A stretch of 64,000 bases of DNA. Origin: Aquarana catesbeiana (lineage: Eukaryota > Chordata > Amphibia > Anura > Ranidae). The notes beneath the pieces are model-generated. The model ran no database searches, had not been told where the DNA came from, and was given only the letters and a program-made list of their open reading frames with translations. The DNA is taken from positions 136,451,577 through 136,515,576 of the forward strand of contig NC_133324.1 of the NCBI RefSeq assembly GCF_042186555.1. Reading direction: 5' to 3'. The position numbers and the translations under genes were made by a program. This document shows, piece after piece, positions 43,332 through 55,548 of this stretch. The first letter of the stretch is position 1. Each line of letters begins with the position of its first letter.

Positions 43332-44431
43332 ATACCCAAAGTTGAAGTGCTGAAAACAGGGCAGAGTTCTACTAACCTCTGCCCAGCACCGATAACCAAT
43401 AGCATCTTCTGGGTTCCACGGACAGGAGATGGTGAACCTCTATCCCCAGACACCAGTTGCAGAGACAGGGGATTTGATAGACTTCTCTGCTGAGGAAGAA
43501 CAGCCTGATGAGCCTCCAGCAGAAAAGCTGGTATCAGGGCCAAAGTTCACTGTGCTCTGCCCAGAACCAACAGCATTATCTGTGGAGTTGCAAGGAACTT
43601 CCCCAGCTGAAGCGCTGGTCACCAGAAAGAGGGTCCAAGACCTCTGCCCCACACCTGTGGCAGTTCCGGAGGCTCGGTGAGAAGGTGGCAATCACTTCCC
43701 AGCAGCAGATACAGGGGGAGAAGGGAGAGGAGGTGTTTGTCGTCCCTCCCCAACAGTTGGCCAGGGTGAAGGAAGCGATCTTTCCTCCAAAGCAAAGATC
43801 CATGCACCTGGGAGACAGTACCAGAGAAATGTCACCCCAGCAGCCAGATGAGGGAACGGAACAGGAAGCAGCCAGCTCACCTCCCCAATGGCAGGTACAC
43901 AGTTTGGGAGTGGGGGAATCCAGCCTCCTGCCCCAACGGTTAGCCGGAGCAGAGGCTGTGGAGTTCCCAGCAGAAGTGCTGGCAACAGGGCAGAGTGCTA
44001 CCAACCTCTGCCCAGCACTGGCAACAACTGTGGAGATCCAGGGAGCCGGGGCAGTCGGCCCCTCTCTCTGGCAACAAGCTGATGTAGTGAAGCTGCTACT
44101 CCCAGCTGAATCGCTGGCAACAGGGCAGAGCGCCGCTGGCCTCTGCCTAGCACCTACAGTTTCTTCTCAGCTTTGGGGAACTGGGGCAGTGGGCCCCTCT
44201 GCCCAGCAACAGGCCAAGCCTTGGAATGGTAAACACCACCCAGCTAAAGTGCTGACAGCCGGACAAAGAGTCAATGACCTCTGCCCCACACCTACTGAGG
44301 TCAACTATTCATTGCAGCCAAGAAAGGAGATCATGCGGACAGACTATGTAAGTTCACTCTGCCTGACTAACGCATGTCCAGACCAGGTGGAGGTCTGGGA
44401 CCTTGTTAGTCAACTTTTGATGGGGGAGAAA
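43332..44431 (+). pseudogene. Outer element gag-like 3' fragment with degenerate protein repeats
   Basis: A frame at 43,429-43,680 and a second at 43,508-44,536 in another phase continue the outer element's internal protein. Units with the pattern PAE.LATGQSA..LCPAP..., then LQGTGAVGPS, recur about four times at spacing of 35-50 residues (around 43,350, 43,975, 44,105 and 44,245). The sequence is Pro/Gln/Glu-rich and probably unstructured. It is interrupted by a phase change near 43,680. A purine tract (TGGGGGAGAAA) at 44,421-44,431 precedes the 3' LTR. Function unknown. Confidence 0.5.
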
Positions 44432-45258
44432 TGTGACAGACTCACCCGGGACAGAGGCTTTTGGAGGGGACTAAATGCTAGCCTCTTGCCTACCGATTAT
44501 GGGCCCTGGCATTTGGGGGAATGGTGCGCTTTGTGAGCTGTATGCCTGGGGACCCTTGAGGTGGTGTTACTTTGGATTCGGGTCCTTGTCCCCCAGGACA
44601 CACAGACTCTGGGAACCCTGTGTATGCCATATTGGAAATGGTGACTGGGAGGGTATGTCTTGGATTGCTTAAAATGGAACAGTAATATTTATCCACAATA
44701 TCTCCCAGGATATATGTAAAGACTATTCTTGGTTTGTTTAATTCTGAACTCAACATGTTAGTTGAGAGAGCTGATCACATTGGCCTGTAGAACTGGGTAG
44801 GAGCCAGACAGTCTACTCCTACTATAGTTTGTTGCCTACTAGGCTGGGGAGGGGGGGAGATCACTGTTTGTATTGTTAATTGTAATTAGCTCCTGCTATT
44901 GTGAGAAGGTGTCCTGTGTTTATACTAATGTGTGAAGCTCGGTGACAACAAGTCTGACCTGCAGTGAAATCCTGATTAATTATAACAATGCTCCGGAGGG
45001 CACGGAGTCACATCGGCTGCTTTAAGGGATTAGTTAATTAGCTCACGTTAATTAGGTTTCTGGTTACAGTTCTTATTGTAAGCCTGCTGTATATATTTGT
45101 GTGTCATCTCAAATAAATGAGTCCATGTTCAGCAGCTAAAGAAGTATTGTCTTGTTTTGTGCTTGTGAGCGGTTGGAATATCTGATACCTATATTCAGAC
45201 TGGGAGGAATCGGTACATGACGAAAGCACTCAAGCAGGCTGTGGGACATTCTGTTACA
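44432..45258 (+). mobile_element. Outer element 3' LTR
   Basis: Begins TGTGACAGACTCACC after a polypurine tract and ends GGACATTCTGTTACA. AATAAA lies near 45,113. At 827 bases it is the most complete copy of this LTR in the window. The 5' LTR lacks its start and the block 44,651-44,996. Confidence 0.85.
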
Positions 45259-45892
45259 CCCCAACACTTCATATTCCTGATATGTGCCTGCTGTGCCATG
45301 TACATGTATGAGAAAGTATCCTGTTCTTTTTGTATTGCTTCCTTTGTGTGAAACCCCTGATGTTCCTGCCAGTCCCTCTGCTTGCCTATTAAAAACTGAC
45401 CACACTAAGCAGGAGAGCACAGCATGGTAAGTTCTCCTGCACAGCCATTCACTGGGAAGCTCAGTGTGATGCTGCTTCTCCTCCCCCAGCTCTTGTGCAG
45501 CTGAGAACAGAGGGAATACGATCACTTATAAAAAAGGGAAAAAGAGTATTTATAATGTTTTTTTTTTTTTTTTTATAGCTATACAAAAATGTTTTGCCTT
45601 TCATTTCTATTTTAAGAAAGTAATGCTGCTAATACCTAAAAGGTCTATAGAACAGCAGAGAGGTAAGAGCACAAGAAATTAAGTGGCAGAAAGGGAAAAG
45701 TGCAGGAATAGAAATGTACCAGAAGAAGGTAGAGGTATGAATTAAAAGAGGGCAGGGAAATAGGGGGAGGAGAAAGGTGAGGGGGGGAAGGTAAGGAGGG
45801 GAGATGGGAAATGGAGGGACAACAGGGACCCGACCAGGAAAACCCCCTCACATATGACTCAGGGGCTTCTTACAGTGAAAGAGGTTAGAGGT
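45259..45892. other. No gene recognised
   Basis: A poly-T tract at 45,558-45,578 and a purine-rich stretch at 45,660-45,840. Frames are incidental. Confidence 0.45.
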
Positions 45893-46440
45893 TGAGGTTA
45901 GGGTGATAAGTATAGTCCAGCCATGGGCACCATGCTAAGGAATTTGGAATACGAGTCCGTTAATATAGAGGTGAATCTCTTGTGAATTACTGTGCCCATA
46001 ATCCATTGCTTTACCGTGAATAATCTCAGGGTGGGTTGTCTCCATGCCTTGGCTATGATCTGACGAGTGGTAACATTATTAGCTTACACTCAGAGGAGAT
46101 GAGATCAGGAATGGGTCTGTGAAGAAGTAATTCACAAGGGTTATGGACCAGGTTTTTGTGAAGGATTGTTTAAACTATAATGTAGATCACAATCTTTGGG
46201 TCACAATCTTTGACCCTTGGGACATTGTCACCAAATGTGATATAAAGTTCTGACTGTTCCACAGCCTTGGAAGCATAATGGGGAGAATGTAGAAGTAAAA
46301 GTAATGAATGTGCATTTTTTTGGGGGCATAGGTGTTGGTTGAGCATTTGGCTGCAGCCAGCCATATTTTATTCCAGTCTATGCTATCTAAAGTTTCCCCC
46401 AAACCATGCTCCCAATGAAGCATATATGGGAGTTAGGTGC
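45893..46440 (-). pseudogene. L1-like ORF2 carboxyl-terminal remnant
   Basis: On the minus strand, 46,423-46,330 reads HWEHGLGETLDSIDWNKIW, like the 'WE.dL....s...W..iw' motif near the end of L1 ORF2. Then 46,082-45,905 stays open as an Ala/Arg/Lys-rich stretch with IIAKAWRQPTLRLFTVKQWI, like the L1 C-terminal 'I...W......s...W'. The two pieces are in order, separated by broken sequence. The endonuclease and RT are absent, so this is a 5'-truncated, dead copy. The assignment is from motif memory. Confidence 0.6.
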
Positions 46441-46479
46441 CAGATGTGGAAGAGGTAAGAGCTGTGTAAAGGAGGGAGA

Positions 46480-46832
46480 TTAAAGCCTAGTACACAATGC
46501 TAGCTTTTTTTTTTTTTTTTGCTCAACCCAGTGGGCTGAACGAAAAAAAACTGACAGCTCAGGTCGGAGCCACCGCACTAACAATTTGCTGTTAGTACAG
46601 CGATCTCCCCTGCTGTGCTATTGTGTTCTGACAGGAGGACGGCCCCCAGCCAGAACACTCCACTCAGGGTAAGACCAATGAGAGAGAGCCGGTCAGCAGA
46701 CCTTTTTCGGTCATGCCCCGTTCTGCTGGCCTCTGTCAGACTGGCTGCGGTACACACGGGCTGAATGTCGGACAGTTTCTATTGAACCGGCCAATGCCGC
46801 CCAACATTCCAACCCAAGTGTACGGGGCTTAA
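46480..46832. mobile_element. TTAA-ended MITE, AAGCCTAGTACACA termini
   Basis: TTAAAGCCTAGTACACAATG at the left and GTGTACGGGGCTTAA at the right are inverted ends. Interior words GTGGGCTGAACG and CTATTGTGTTCTGACAGG are shared with the shorter copy at 47,345. Confidence 0.75.
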
Positions 46833-47344
46833 GCCCGTAGAGTGTGGATTGTTCTTGCATTTTCTTTCAAATGGTGTCAAAAGAAGTATGCGATCTGTGT
46901 TCTCATGAATGAGGGAGCTAATAAAATGAGAGGTTTGGTTGAATTGAAAACGTTCCCTGTATGGAAGATTCCAGTGTTTCCGAAGGTGTGAGAATGTTTT
47001 GAAACTGTCCAACCTGAGAAGTTCATGTACAAATCAAATTCCTTTTGCGGACCACCAGTTAAATGCCACAGGGTTTTCAAAAGCGAGGGTGAATTAAGGG
47101 TTAGAAATAATTCCTGAGATTAGAAGAAGTCTGTTATTTTTTCAACTTCCTTTATCAGACCAAACTGTTCAACAAAAGTGGCAGTTAGTGGCAGTTAGAG
47201 GTTTGGGACAAACCAGTAAAAACTGACCAGGCTGCTTACAATGAACAGCATTTATTTAAAACCTTTATTCCGAAATGCAAAAAAAAATGTTGCTGTAACT
47301 GCTTCAAGTTAGCTAGGGTTCAGCTTTAACCTGTTAGTCAACTG
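46833..47344. other. No gene recognised
   Basis: Short minus-strand frames (46,779-47,080) lack motifs. They may continue the L1-like debris to the left, since GVREWFETVQPEKFMYKSNS-like composition is ordinary, but I cannot show it. Confidence 0.35.
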
Positions 47345-47556
47345 TTAACCCTGGTACACACTGTGGGGTTTTTCTCATTCAATCCAGCGGGCTGAACAGA
47401 AAAAAAACTGAAGTGGTTAGGAAGATCATGATCTAAAATTAGTAGATCTCCACTGCTGAGCTATTGTGTTCTGATAGGGGGACCCCCCCCCCCCCCACAG
47501 TTTATACTGAACTGGCTTGTGCCACCTGACATTCGGCATGTGTGTACTAGGCTTAA
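47345..47556. mobile_element. Internally deleted copy of the AAGCCTAGTACACA MITE
   Basis: TTAACCCTGGTACACAC and TGTGTACTAGGCTTAA form the ends. It shares GCGGGCTGAACAG and CTATTGTGTTCTGATAGG with the 46,480 copy but is about 140 bases shorter. It contains a poly-C run. Confidence 0.7.
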
Positions 47557-47778
47557 GTGCATCTAACACTACCTTGTCTACAGATGGACAATGCTGCTTT
47601 CCAAGAGTGTCTCAGTTGCTCCTCCATCAAGAGTGGAGACACCCTAAGACAGGAAGTATATTACTGGTCAGATCACCAGGTGAAATTAAAAGAAAATATG
47701 CCTAAAGTGAAAACGAATGCAGCCACCAAATTTAAGAGATGATAAACTGCAAAATATAAATTTTTTTGTTTTTTGGGT
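47557..47778. other. No feature recognised
   Basis: Short spacer with two overlapping 61-62-codon frames lacking motifs. Confidence 0.4.
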
Positions 47779-48126
47779 TTAACCACATGCCGACCGGGCC
47801 ATAGCCGAAAGACGGCTGCAGCGCGGTCGGCTTATTCTGGGTGGACGTCCATGGACGTCCTCCCAGAATCCTGCTCTCGCGCGCCCCCTGGGGCGCGCAC
47901 CCAAGTGGCATCACGGATCCCAGCTGATCGTGGCCCTTTACCATGTGATCGCTCCGTCAAATTTGTCATGACGCCGGTTCCTCCCTCCCCTCTGTGTACC
48001 AATTGGTACACTGTGAGCGGAGAGGGGGATGGATGGCAGCAGCGCTGTGGGCTGGATGTGTAGTGCCCACAGCGCTGCTCAGTGACAATTGCAGTCATCC
48101 AGCTATCCATCCATCCATGCTCAGCC
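47779..48126 (+). repeat. Left part of a DNA element, TTAACCACATGCCGACC end
   Basis: Starts TTAACCACATGCCGACCGGG. It contains the palindromes GGTGGACGTCC/GGACGTCC and GCGCGCCCCCTGGGGCGCGC. No matching right end is seen; the minisatellite starts where it stops, so it is truncated or the array grew inside it. Confidence 0.5.
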
Positions 48127-48988
48127 ATCCCTGCAATACTCTGCAATATACCCTGCAATATACCCTGCAATAGTCTGCAATATACTCTGCAATATACACT
48201 GCAATATACCCTGCAATACTCTGCAATATACTCTGCAATATACCCTGCAATACTCTGCAATATACTCTGCAATATACCCTGCAATACTCTGCAATATAAC
48301 CTGCAATACTCTGCAATATAACCTGCAATATACCCTGCAATACTCTGCGATATACCCTGCAATACTCTGCAATATACCCTGCAATACTCTGCAATATACC
48401 CTGCAATACTCTGCAATATACTCTGCAATATACCCTGCAATACTCTGCAATATACTCTGAAATATACCCTGCAATACTCTGCAATATACCCTGCAATACT
48501 CTGCAATATACTCTGCAATATACCCTGCAATATACCCTGCAATACTCTGCGATATACCCTGCAATACTCTGCAATATACTCTGCAATATACCCTGCAATA
48601 CTCTGCAATATACTCTGCAATATACACAGCAATACTCTGCAATACCCCGCAATACTCTGCAATATACCCTGCACTACTCTGCAATACCCCGCAATACTCT
48701 GCACTACCCTGCAATACCCTGCACTACCCTGCAATACCCTGCAATACCCCGCAATACCCCGCAATACTCTGCAATACCCCGCAATACTCTGCAATACCCC
48801 ACAATACCCTGCAATACTCTGAAATACCCTGAACTACTCTGAAATACCCCGCAATACTCTGCAATACCCCACAATAACCTGCAATACCCTGAACTACTCT
48901 GCAATACCCCGAAATACTCTGCAATACCCCGCAATACTCTGCAATACCCCTCAATACTCCGCAATACCCCGCAATACTTTTGCAATTT
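48127..48988. repeat. TGCAATA minisatellite, 11-13-base subunits
   Basis: Built from TGCAATACTC, TGCAATATACCC and, to the right of about 48,640, TGCAATACCCC units, about 75 in all. Units differ by length (11, 12 or 13 bases) and are arranged in higher-order blocks. Long frames on both strands, including one of 320 codons, are translated repeat. Confidence 0.95.
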
Positions 48989-50746
48989 TTAACCACTTCC
49001 CGCCCGCCCTCATATGACGTCCTTGACTTTGTGCGGGGATATCTGAATGATGCCTGCAGCTACAGGCATTATTCAGATATCAGCTTTTTCAGCCGGCGAT
49101 TCCCTAACCAATAAGAATGATCATAGCGGCTGTTCCACTGCTTGATCGTTCTTACGGGAGGCAAGAGGGGTCCCCCCCCCCTCCAGTGCTTCTACCGACT
49201 CACCGCTACGATCGAAGCCAGGATCGTTTTTTTTTTTTAATTTCAGTCTTCCCAGCCTAGAGGTGAGATGTGGGGTCTTATTGACCCCATATCTCACTGT
49301 AAAGAGGACCTGTCATGCCATATTCCTATTACAAGGGATGTTTACATTCCTTGTAATAGGAATAAAAGTGATCAAAAATTTTTTTGGGAGGGGGAAAAAG
49401 TGTCAAACTAAAATAAATAAAGTAAAATGAACAATAAAAAAAAAAAATTTTAAAGCACCCCTGTCCGTGTGCTCGCATGCAGAAGCGAACGCATACGTAA
49501 GTCCCGCCCACATATGAAAACGGTGTTCAAACTACACGTGAGGTATCACTGCGAACGTTGGAGCGGGAGCAATAATTTTGGCCCTAGACCTCCTCTGTAA
49601 CTCAAAACATGTAACTAGTAAAAATTTTTAAAGCGTCACCTATGGAGATTTTTAAGTAGCAAAGTTTGGCACCATTCCACGAGCGTGTGCAATTTTGAAG
49701 GGTGACATGTTGGGTATCTATTTACTCTGTGTAACTTCATCTTTCACATTATGCAAAAACATTGGGCTAACTTTACTGTTTTGTTTTTTTTTTAAAGTAC
49801 AACATTTTTTTTTCCAAAAAAAACGCGTTCGAAAAAAAATATATATAATGTTTTGGGGTTTTATGTAATTTTCTAGCAAATAAATGATGATTTTTACATG
49901 TAGGAGAGAAATGTCAGAATTGACCTGGGTGCTCCAGAACGCCTGGAGGTGCTCCCTGCATGTTGGGCCTCTGTATGTGGCCACGCTGTGTAAAAGTCTC
50001 ACACATGTGGTATCGCCGTACTCAGGAGTAATAGCAGAATGTGTTTTGGGGTGTAATTTGTGGTATGCATAAGCTGTGTGTGAGAAATAACCTGCTAATA
50101 TGACAATTTTGTGAAAAAAAAAAAAGAAAAAAAAATCTTGATTTTGCAAAGAATTGTGGGAAAAAAATGACAATGAAAAAAATGACAATTTCAAATAAAC
50201 TCACCATGCATCTTTTCAAATACATTGGAATGTCTTCTTTCCAAAAAGGGGTCATTTGGGGGGTATTTGTACTTTTCTGGCATGTTAGGGTCTGAAGAAA
50301 TTAGATAGGCCGTCAGTACTTCAGGTGTGATCAATTTTCAGATATTGGCACCATAGCTTTTGGACTCTCTAACATTCACAAAGATCAAATAATATACACC
50401 AAGTTGTACTTATTTTTTACCAAAGATATGTAGCAGTATAAATTTTGGCCAAAATTTACGAAGAAAAATGACTAATTTGCTAAATTTTATAACAGAAACA
50501 AAGAAAAATTCATTTTTTTACCAAATTTTCAGTCTTTTTTCTTTTATAGCGCAAAAAATAAAAAACCCAACGGTGATTAAATACCACCAAAAGAAAGCTC
50601 TATTTGTGTGAAAAAAAGGACAAAAATTTCATATGGGTACAGTGTTGTATGACTGAGTAATTGTCATTCAAAATGTGAGAGCACCGAAAGCTGAAAATTG
50701 GTCTGGTTAGGAAGGGGATTTAAGTGTCCAGTGGTCAAGTGGTTAA
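48989..50746. mobile_element. 1.76-kb TTAA-ended non-autonomous DNA element
   Basis: Begins TTAACCACTTCCCGCCC and ends GTCAAGTGGTTAA. TTAA forms the outer edge on both sides, as for Kolobok or piggyBac insertions. Inside are GATATCTGAATGATGCCTGC and its near-inverted partner at 49,060. No transposase is seen; frames at 49,718-50,255 are A/T-run driven. Confidence 0.75.
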
Positions 50747-50904
50747 TATTTATTTAACTCCAAAAAGTTCCTTCTATTGCTCTCCCTCTTCCAAATCTAC
50801 CAAGTCCTATTGTGATCTGACTTGGTGTTAGTGGTTGGCTATGTTCATTCTCCATGGTTTCCCTGTATGTAGAAAGATTGCTGCTCTCTCATGCTCGCTC
50901 CTGA
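50747..50904. other. Spacer
   Basis: No feature seen. Confidence 0.4.
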
Positions 50905-51430
50905 GATAGACAATAGACTATGGATTATAGAGTAAGGATTATAAACTATAGACTATGGAATATAGACTATGAATGATGGATTATAGACTATGGACTATGG
51001 TTTATAGACTATGGACTATAGATTATGGACTATAGACTATGGATTATAGACTGTGGATTATAGACAATGGATTATAGACTATGGAATATAGACTATGAAT
51101 TATGGATTATAGACTATGCACTATAGACTATGGGTTATATAGAATCTGGATTTTAGACTATGAATTATAGACTATGGACTATAGACTATGGATTGTGGAT
51201 TACAGACTATGGAATATAGACTATGAATGATGGATTATAGACTATGTACTATGGTTTATAGACTATAGATTATAGACTGTGGATTAGAGACTATGGACTA
51301 TAGACTATGGACTGTGGATTATAGACAAGGGATTATAGACTATGAATTATGGATTATAGACTATGGGTTATAGACTATGGACTATAGACTATGGATTATA
51401 GACTATGGATTATAGACTATATACTATGGC
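50905..51430. repeat. ATAGACTATGGA minisatellite
   Basis: Units of 13-15 bases built on GATTATAGACTATGGACTAT, about 38 in all. Block GGAATATAGACTATGAAT recurs at 50,967, 51,082 and 51,211, indicating larger duplications. Confidence 0.93.
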
Positions 51431-51741
51431 CTGTGGGGCTTGTAGTGCGCATACAGCAGACCACAACTAATGTGCACTGCTCATTCCAAAAGTAAGTGAG
51501 GGGAAAATGAGAGATTCAGGAGCTTCTGAGGATGCTATAAGGAGGCACAATGAAACAGAAACAATTTAATGAAAATAGAATACAGGGCAATTAAGTAGTG
51601 AATGTGTATTAATTATTTTTGGAGAATTAGGACACTGTTTAGTGTCACTTTAACCCCTGCAGTACAGGGAGAATGGAGAGCCACTGTGGAGGTATTTTTT
51701 TTTTCTGCCAGAAGTGGGGCATTAAACTTCCTTTACTTTAA
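51431..51741. other. No gene recognised
   Basis: Only a 67-codon frame at 51,602-51,805 that runs into the fold-back element. Confidence 0.4.
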
Positions 51742-52606
51742 GGCTGGGTTCACACTGGTCCGACAAACGCTCCGACATTGGGAGCGCATGTCGCATGACG
51801 CGTGAAATTCAATGTTTCCCTATGGGAGCTGCCCTAACTGGTCGTTCCGGCTTTAGAAATGCTCCCTGTACTACTTTGGTCCGAATTTGATCCTACTTCA
51901 GCCCATTGACTATCATTGAAGTCGGATCAAAGTCAGATTGCCGTCTCGCATGATCCGACTTCGGCACGCGACTTGTGCTCAGATGATCTTGAGGGGGAAC
52001 ACTGCGCCAAATTTTAAATAAAAAAACGGCATGGGTTCCCCCTCCAAGAGCATACCAGGCCCTTGGGTCTGGTATGGATCTTAAGGGGAACCCCCTACGC
52101 CGAAAAAACGGCGCGGGGGTCCCCCCCAATCCATACCCGACCCTTATCCGAGCACGCAGCCCGGCCGGTCAGGAATGGGGGCGGGGACGAGCGAGCGCCC
52201 CCCCTCCTGAACCGTACCAGGCCGCATGCCCTCAACATGGGGGGGAGGGTGCTTTGGGGCAGGGGGGCGCCCTGCGGCCCCCCCATCCCAAAGCACCTTG
52301 TCCCCATGTTGATGAGGACAAGGGCCTCTTCCCGACAACCCTGGCCGTTGGTTGTCGGGGTCTGCAGGCGGGGGGCTTATCGGAATCTGGGAGCCCCCTT
52401 TAATAAGGGGGCCCCCAGATCCCGGCCCCCCACCCTTTGTGAATGAGTATGGGGTACATCGTACGCCTACCCATTCACCTAGGGAAAAAAGTGTCAATGA
52501 TAAAATACAGTACACAGGTTTTTAAAGTAATTTATTAGGCGATTCCGATAAGCACCCCGCCCGCAGACCCCGACAACCAACGGCCAGGGTTGTCGGGAAG
52601 AGGCCC

Positions 52607-53791
52607 TTGTCCTCATCAAGTCCTAGTTGCAATCTTGAAACACCCAATACGAGGACAATATGCGACCGGTCTAAACTATGTGGCATGTTCACCAATGCCA
52701 GGAGCATGGCGGACAAGATGGGTGAACTAGAGATACTGTTGTATAAGGAGGATTTGGATTTTGTGGGAATTTCAGAGACCTGGTTCAACAGCTCTCATGA
52801 TTGGCTGGCAAACATTCAAGGGTATACCCTATACCGCAAGGATAGAGAGGGTAAAAAAGGGGGAGGGGTATGCCCATATATCAAGAATAATGTACAAGCG
52901 AATGTGAGAGATGACATCACTGAGGGAGCTAGAGAGGAGGTGGAATCCTTATGGGTAGAGCTCCAAAGGGATGAAGCTAAGGGTAAAATAATACTGGGAG
53001 TATGCTATAGGCCCCCTAACCTGAGGGAGGAAGTGGAGACGGATCTCCTATCACAAATTGGATTAGCAGCAAGGATGGGAAGTGTTATCATAATGGGGGA
53101 TTTTAATTATCCAGACATAGACTGGGCAGAGGGAACCGCGCATTCATTTAAGGCTCGCCAGTTCCTTAATGTCTTGCAGGACAATTTTATGGGTCAGATG
53201 GTAGACGCACCAACTAGAAATAAAACATTACTGGATCTACTGATTACCAACAATACAGACCTGATCACAGATGTGGAAATACGGGGCAATTTAGGTAACA
53301 GCGATCACAGGTCAATTAGTTTCAGTATAAATCACACAAATAGGAAACATGAAGGGAACACAAAGACACTGAATTTCAAAAGAGCCAACTTCCCTAAACT
53401 ACAAACCTTGCTAAAAGGCATAAATTGGGATAAAATATTAGGAACAAAGAATACGGAGGAGAGATGGGTTTGCTTTAAGAGCATATTAAATAAGGGCATT
53501 AGTCAATGTATCCCATTGGGTAATAAATTTAAAAGAGCGAAAAAAAATCCTGGATGGCTTAACTCCAATGTAAAAATGCATATAAAAGCAAAGGAGAAGG
53601 CCTTCAAAAAATACAAGGTTGAGGGATCATCCTCAGCATTCAGATTTTACAAAGAATGCAATAAGAAATGTAAGGGTGCAATTAGGACGGCTAAGATAGA
53701 ACATGAAAGACACATAGCGGAGGAGAGCAAAAAAAATCCCAAGAAATTCTTTAAGTATGTAAACAGTAAAAAAGGGATATTGGCCCCATAA
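52607..53791 (+). pseudogene. CR1 apurinic-type endonuclease domain
   Basis: A 394-codon open frame; the first few residues come from the host element, so the ATG at 52,607 is not the LINE's own start. Endonuclease motifs read MFTNARSMADKM early, the catalytic VGISETWF, then VCYRPPN, MGDFNYPDIDW and LGNSDHRSISF, all in the normal order of an APE-type LINE endonuclease that nicks the target strand. Catalytic E, D, N and H residues are present. A basic linker follows. The frame then hits a stop at 53,789-53,791 where it should run on to the RT. Confidence 0.88.
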
Positions 53792-55548
53792 AGAATGAGG
53801 AAGGACATCTGGTTACAAAGGATGGGAAGATGGCAAAGGTATTGAATTTATTCTTCTCCTCAGTCTTCACGAGTGAATCGGGGGGCTTCAGTAACCAAAA
53901 CTACAGTGTTTATCCTCATGACACAACACAGGAAGCACCTCCATGGTTAACAGAGGACGGAATTAAAATTAGACTTGAGAAACTTAACATTAATAAATCA
54001 CCGGGACCAGATGGCTTGCATCCGAGGGTACTTAGGGAACTCAGTCAGGTGATTGCCAGACCGTTGTTCCTAATTTTTACAGACAGTCTATTGACTGGAA
54101 TGGTACCAGCTGATTAGAGAAAAGCCAATGTAGCACCAATATTTAAAAAGGGCCCAAAAAACATCCCTGGGAATTACAGACCAGTTAGCCTAACATCAAT
54201 AGTATGTAAACTCTTGGAGGGGATGATAAGGGACTATACTAAGATTTTAGTAATAAGAACAATATCATTAGTAGTAGTCAGCAGTAATCAGCATGGATTC
54301 ATGAAGAATCGTTCTTGCCAAACCAATCTATTAACCTTCTATGAGGAGGTGAGTTGCCATCTAGATAAAGGAAGGCCCGTAGACGTGGTGTATCTGGATT
54401 TTGCAAAAGCATTTGACACAGTTCCCCATAAACGTTTACTGTACAAAATAAGGTCCGTTGGCATGGACCATAGGGTGAGTACATGGATTGAAAACTGGCT
54501 ACAAGAGCGTGTTCAGAGGGTGATGATAAATGGGGAGTACTCAGAATGGTCAGGGGTGGGTAGTGGGGTTCCCCAGGGTTCTGTGCTGGGACCAATCCTA
54601 TTTAATTTGTTTATAAACGACCTGGAGGATGGGATAAACAGTTCAATCTCTGTATTTGCAGACGATACTAAGCTAAGCAGGGCAATAACTTCTCCGCAGG
54701 ATGTGGAAACCTTGCAAAAAGACCTGAACAAATTAATGGGGTGGGCGACTACATGGCAAATGAGGTTCAATGTAGAAAAATGTAAAATAATGCATTCGGG
54801 TGGCAAAAATATGAATGCAATCTATACACTGGGGGGAGAACCTCTGGGGGAATCTAGGATGGAAAAGGACCTGGGGGTCCTAGTAGATGATAGGTTCAGC
54901 AATGGCATGCAATGCCAAGCTGCTGCTAATAAAGCAAACAGAATATTGGCATGCATTAAAAGGGGGATCAACTCCAGAGATAAAACGATAATTCTCCCGC
55001 TCTACAAGACTCTGGTCCGGCCGCACCTGGAGTATGCTGTCCAGTTCTGGGCACCAGTCCTCAGGAGGGATGTACTGGAAATGGAGCGAGTACAAAGAAG
55101 GGCAACAAAGCTAATAAAGGGTCTGGAGGATCTTAGTTATGAGGAAAGGTTGCGAGCACTGAACTTATTCTCTCTGGAGAAGAGACGCTTGAGAGGGGAT
55201 ATGATTTCAATTTACAAATACTGTACTGGTGACCCCACAATAGGGATAAAACTTTTTCGCAGAAGAGAGTTTAATAAGACTCGTGGCCACTCATTACAAT
55301 TAGAAGAAAAGAGGTTTAACCTTAAACTACGTAGAGGGTTCTTTACTGTAAGAGCGGCAAGGATGTGGAATTCCCTTCCACAGGCGGTGGTCTCAGCAGG
55401 GAGCATTGATAGCTTCAAGAAACTATTAGATAATCACCTGAATGACCGCAACATACAGGGATATGTAATGTAATACTGACACATAATCACACACATAGGT
55501 TGGACTTGATAGACTTGTGTCTTTTTTCAACCTCACCTACTATGTAAC
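52620..55548 (+). mobile_element. CR1-like LINE, nearly full ORF2
   Basis: Starts right after CCTCATCAA of the fold-back element and ends with a single TATGTAAC. The element resumes at CATGACAAGGTGCTTTGG, which pairs with CAAAGCACCTTGTCC on the left arm. Encodes endonuclease and reverse transcriptase with three lesions. 5' untranslated sequence and any ORF1 are missing. Confidence 0.9.
53830..55473 (+). pseudogene. CR1 reverse transcriptase domain, three-part frame
   Basis: 53,830-54,117 has NKSPGPDGLHP and ends at a TAG where the family has a Trp codon. 54,214-55,473 (419 codons) has motif A VYLDFAKAFDTVPH, motif B GVPQGSVLGPILFN, the catalytic ISVFADDTKL and the C-terminal HLEYAVQFWAP and RVQRRATKLI region. 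A phase disturbance near 54,240-54,280 replaces the usual sequence before SSNQHGFMKN. The RT core itself is intact in sequence, unlike the copy at 9941-11,478. Made by target-primed reverse transcription; this copy is not autonomous. Confidence 0.9.

Larger units (their letters stand above)
31967..45258 (+). mobile_element. Outer LTR element, interrupted by ERV-B
   Basis: A truncated 5' LTR (31,967-32,326) and a full 3' LTR (44,432-45,258) bracket internal sequence at 32,327-33,274 and 43,332-44,431. The two internal parts are separated by ERV-B with a near-match 4-base duplication (ATAA/ATAC). No reverse transcriptase or integrase is present in the 2 kb of internal sequence, so the element is non-autonomous in its present form. 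The aligned LTR parts differ by roughly 4% by eye, more than the ERV-B LTRs. Confidence 0.8.

Noticed and set aside
47832..48996. Long minus-strand frames (up to 320 codons) rich in Gln-Ser-Ile-Ala-Gly-Tyr
   Set aside because: They are translations of the TGCAATA minisatellite; all phases are open because the unit lacks stops.
52063..52515. GC-rich overlapping frames of 70-127 codons on both strands
   Set aside because: They lie in the fold-back arm and overlap on both strands, as expected from GC-rich non-coding DNA.
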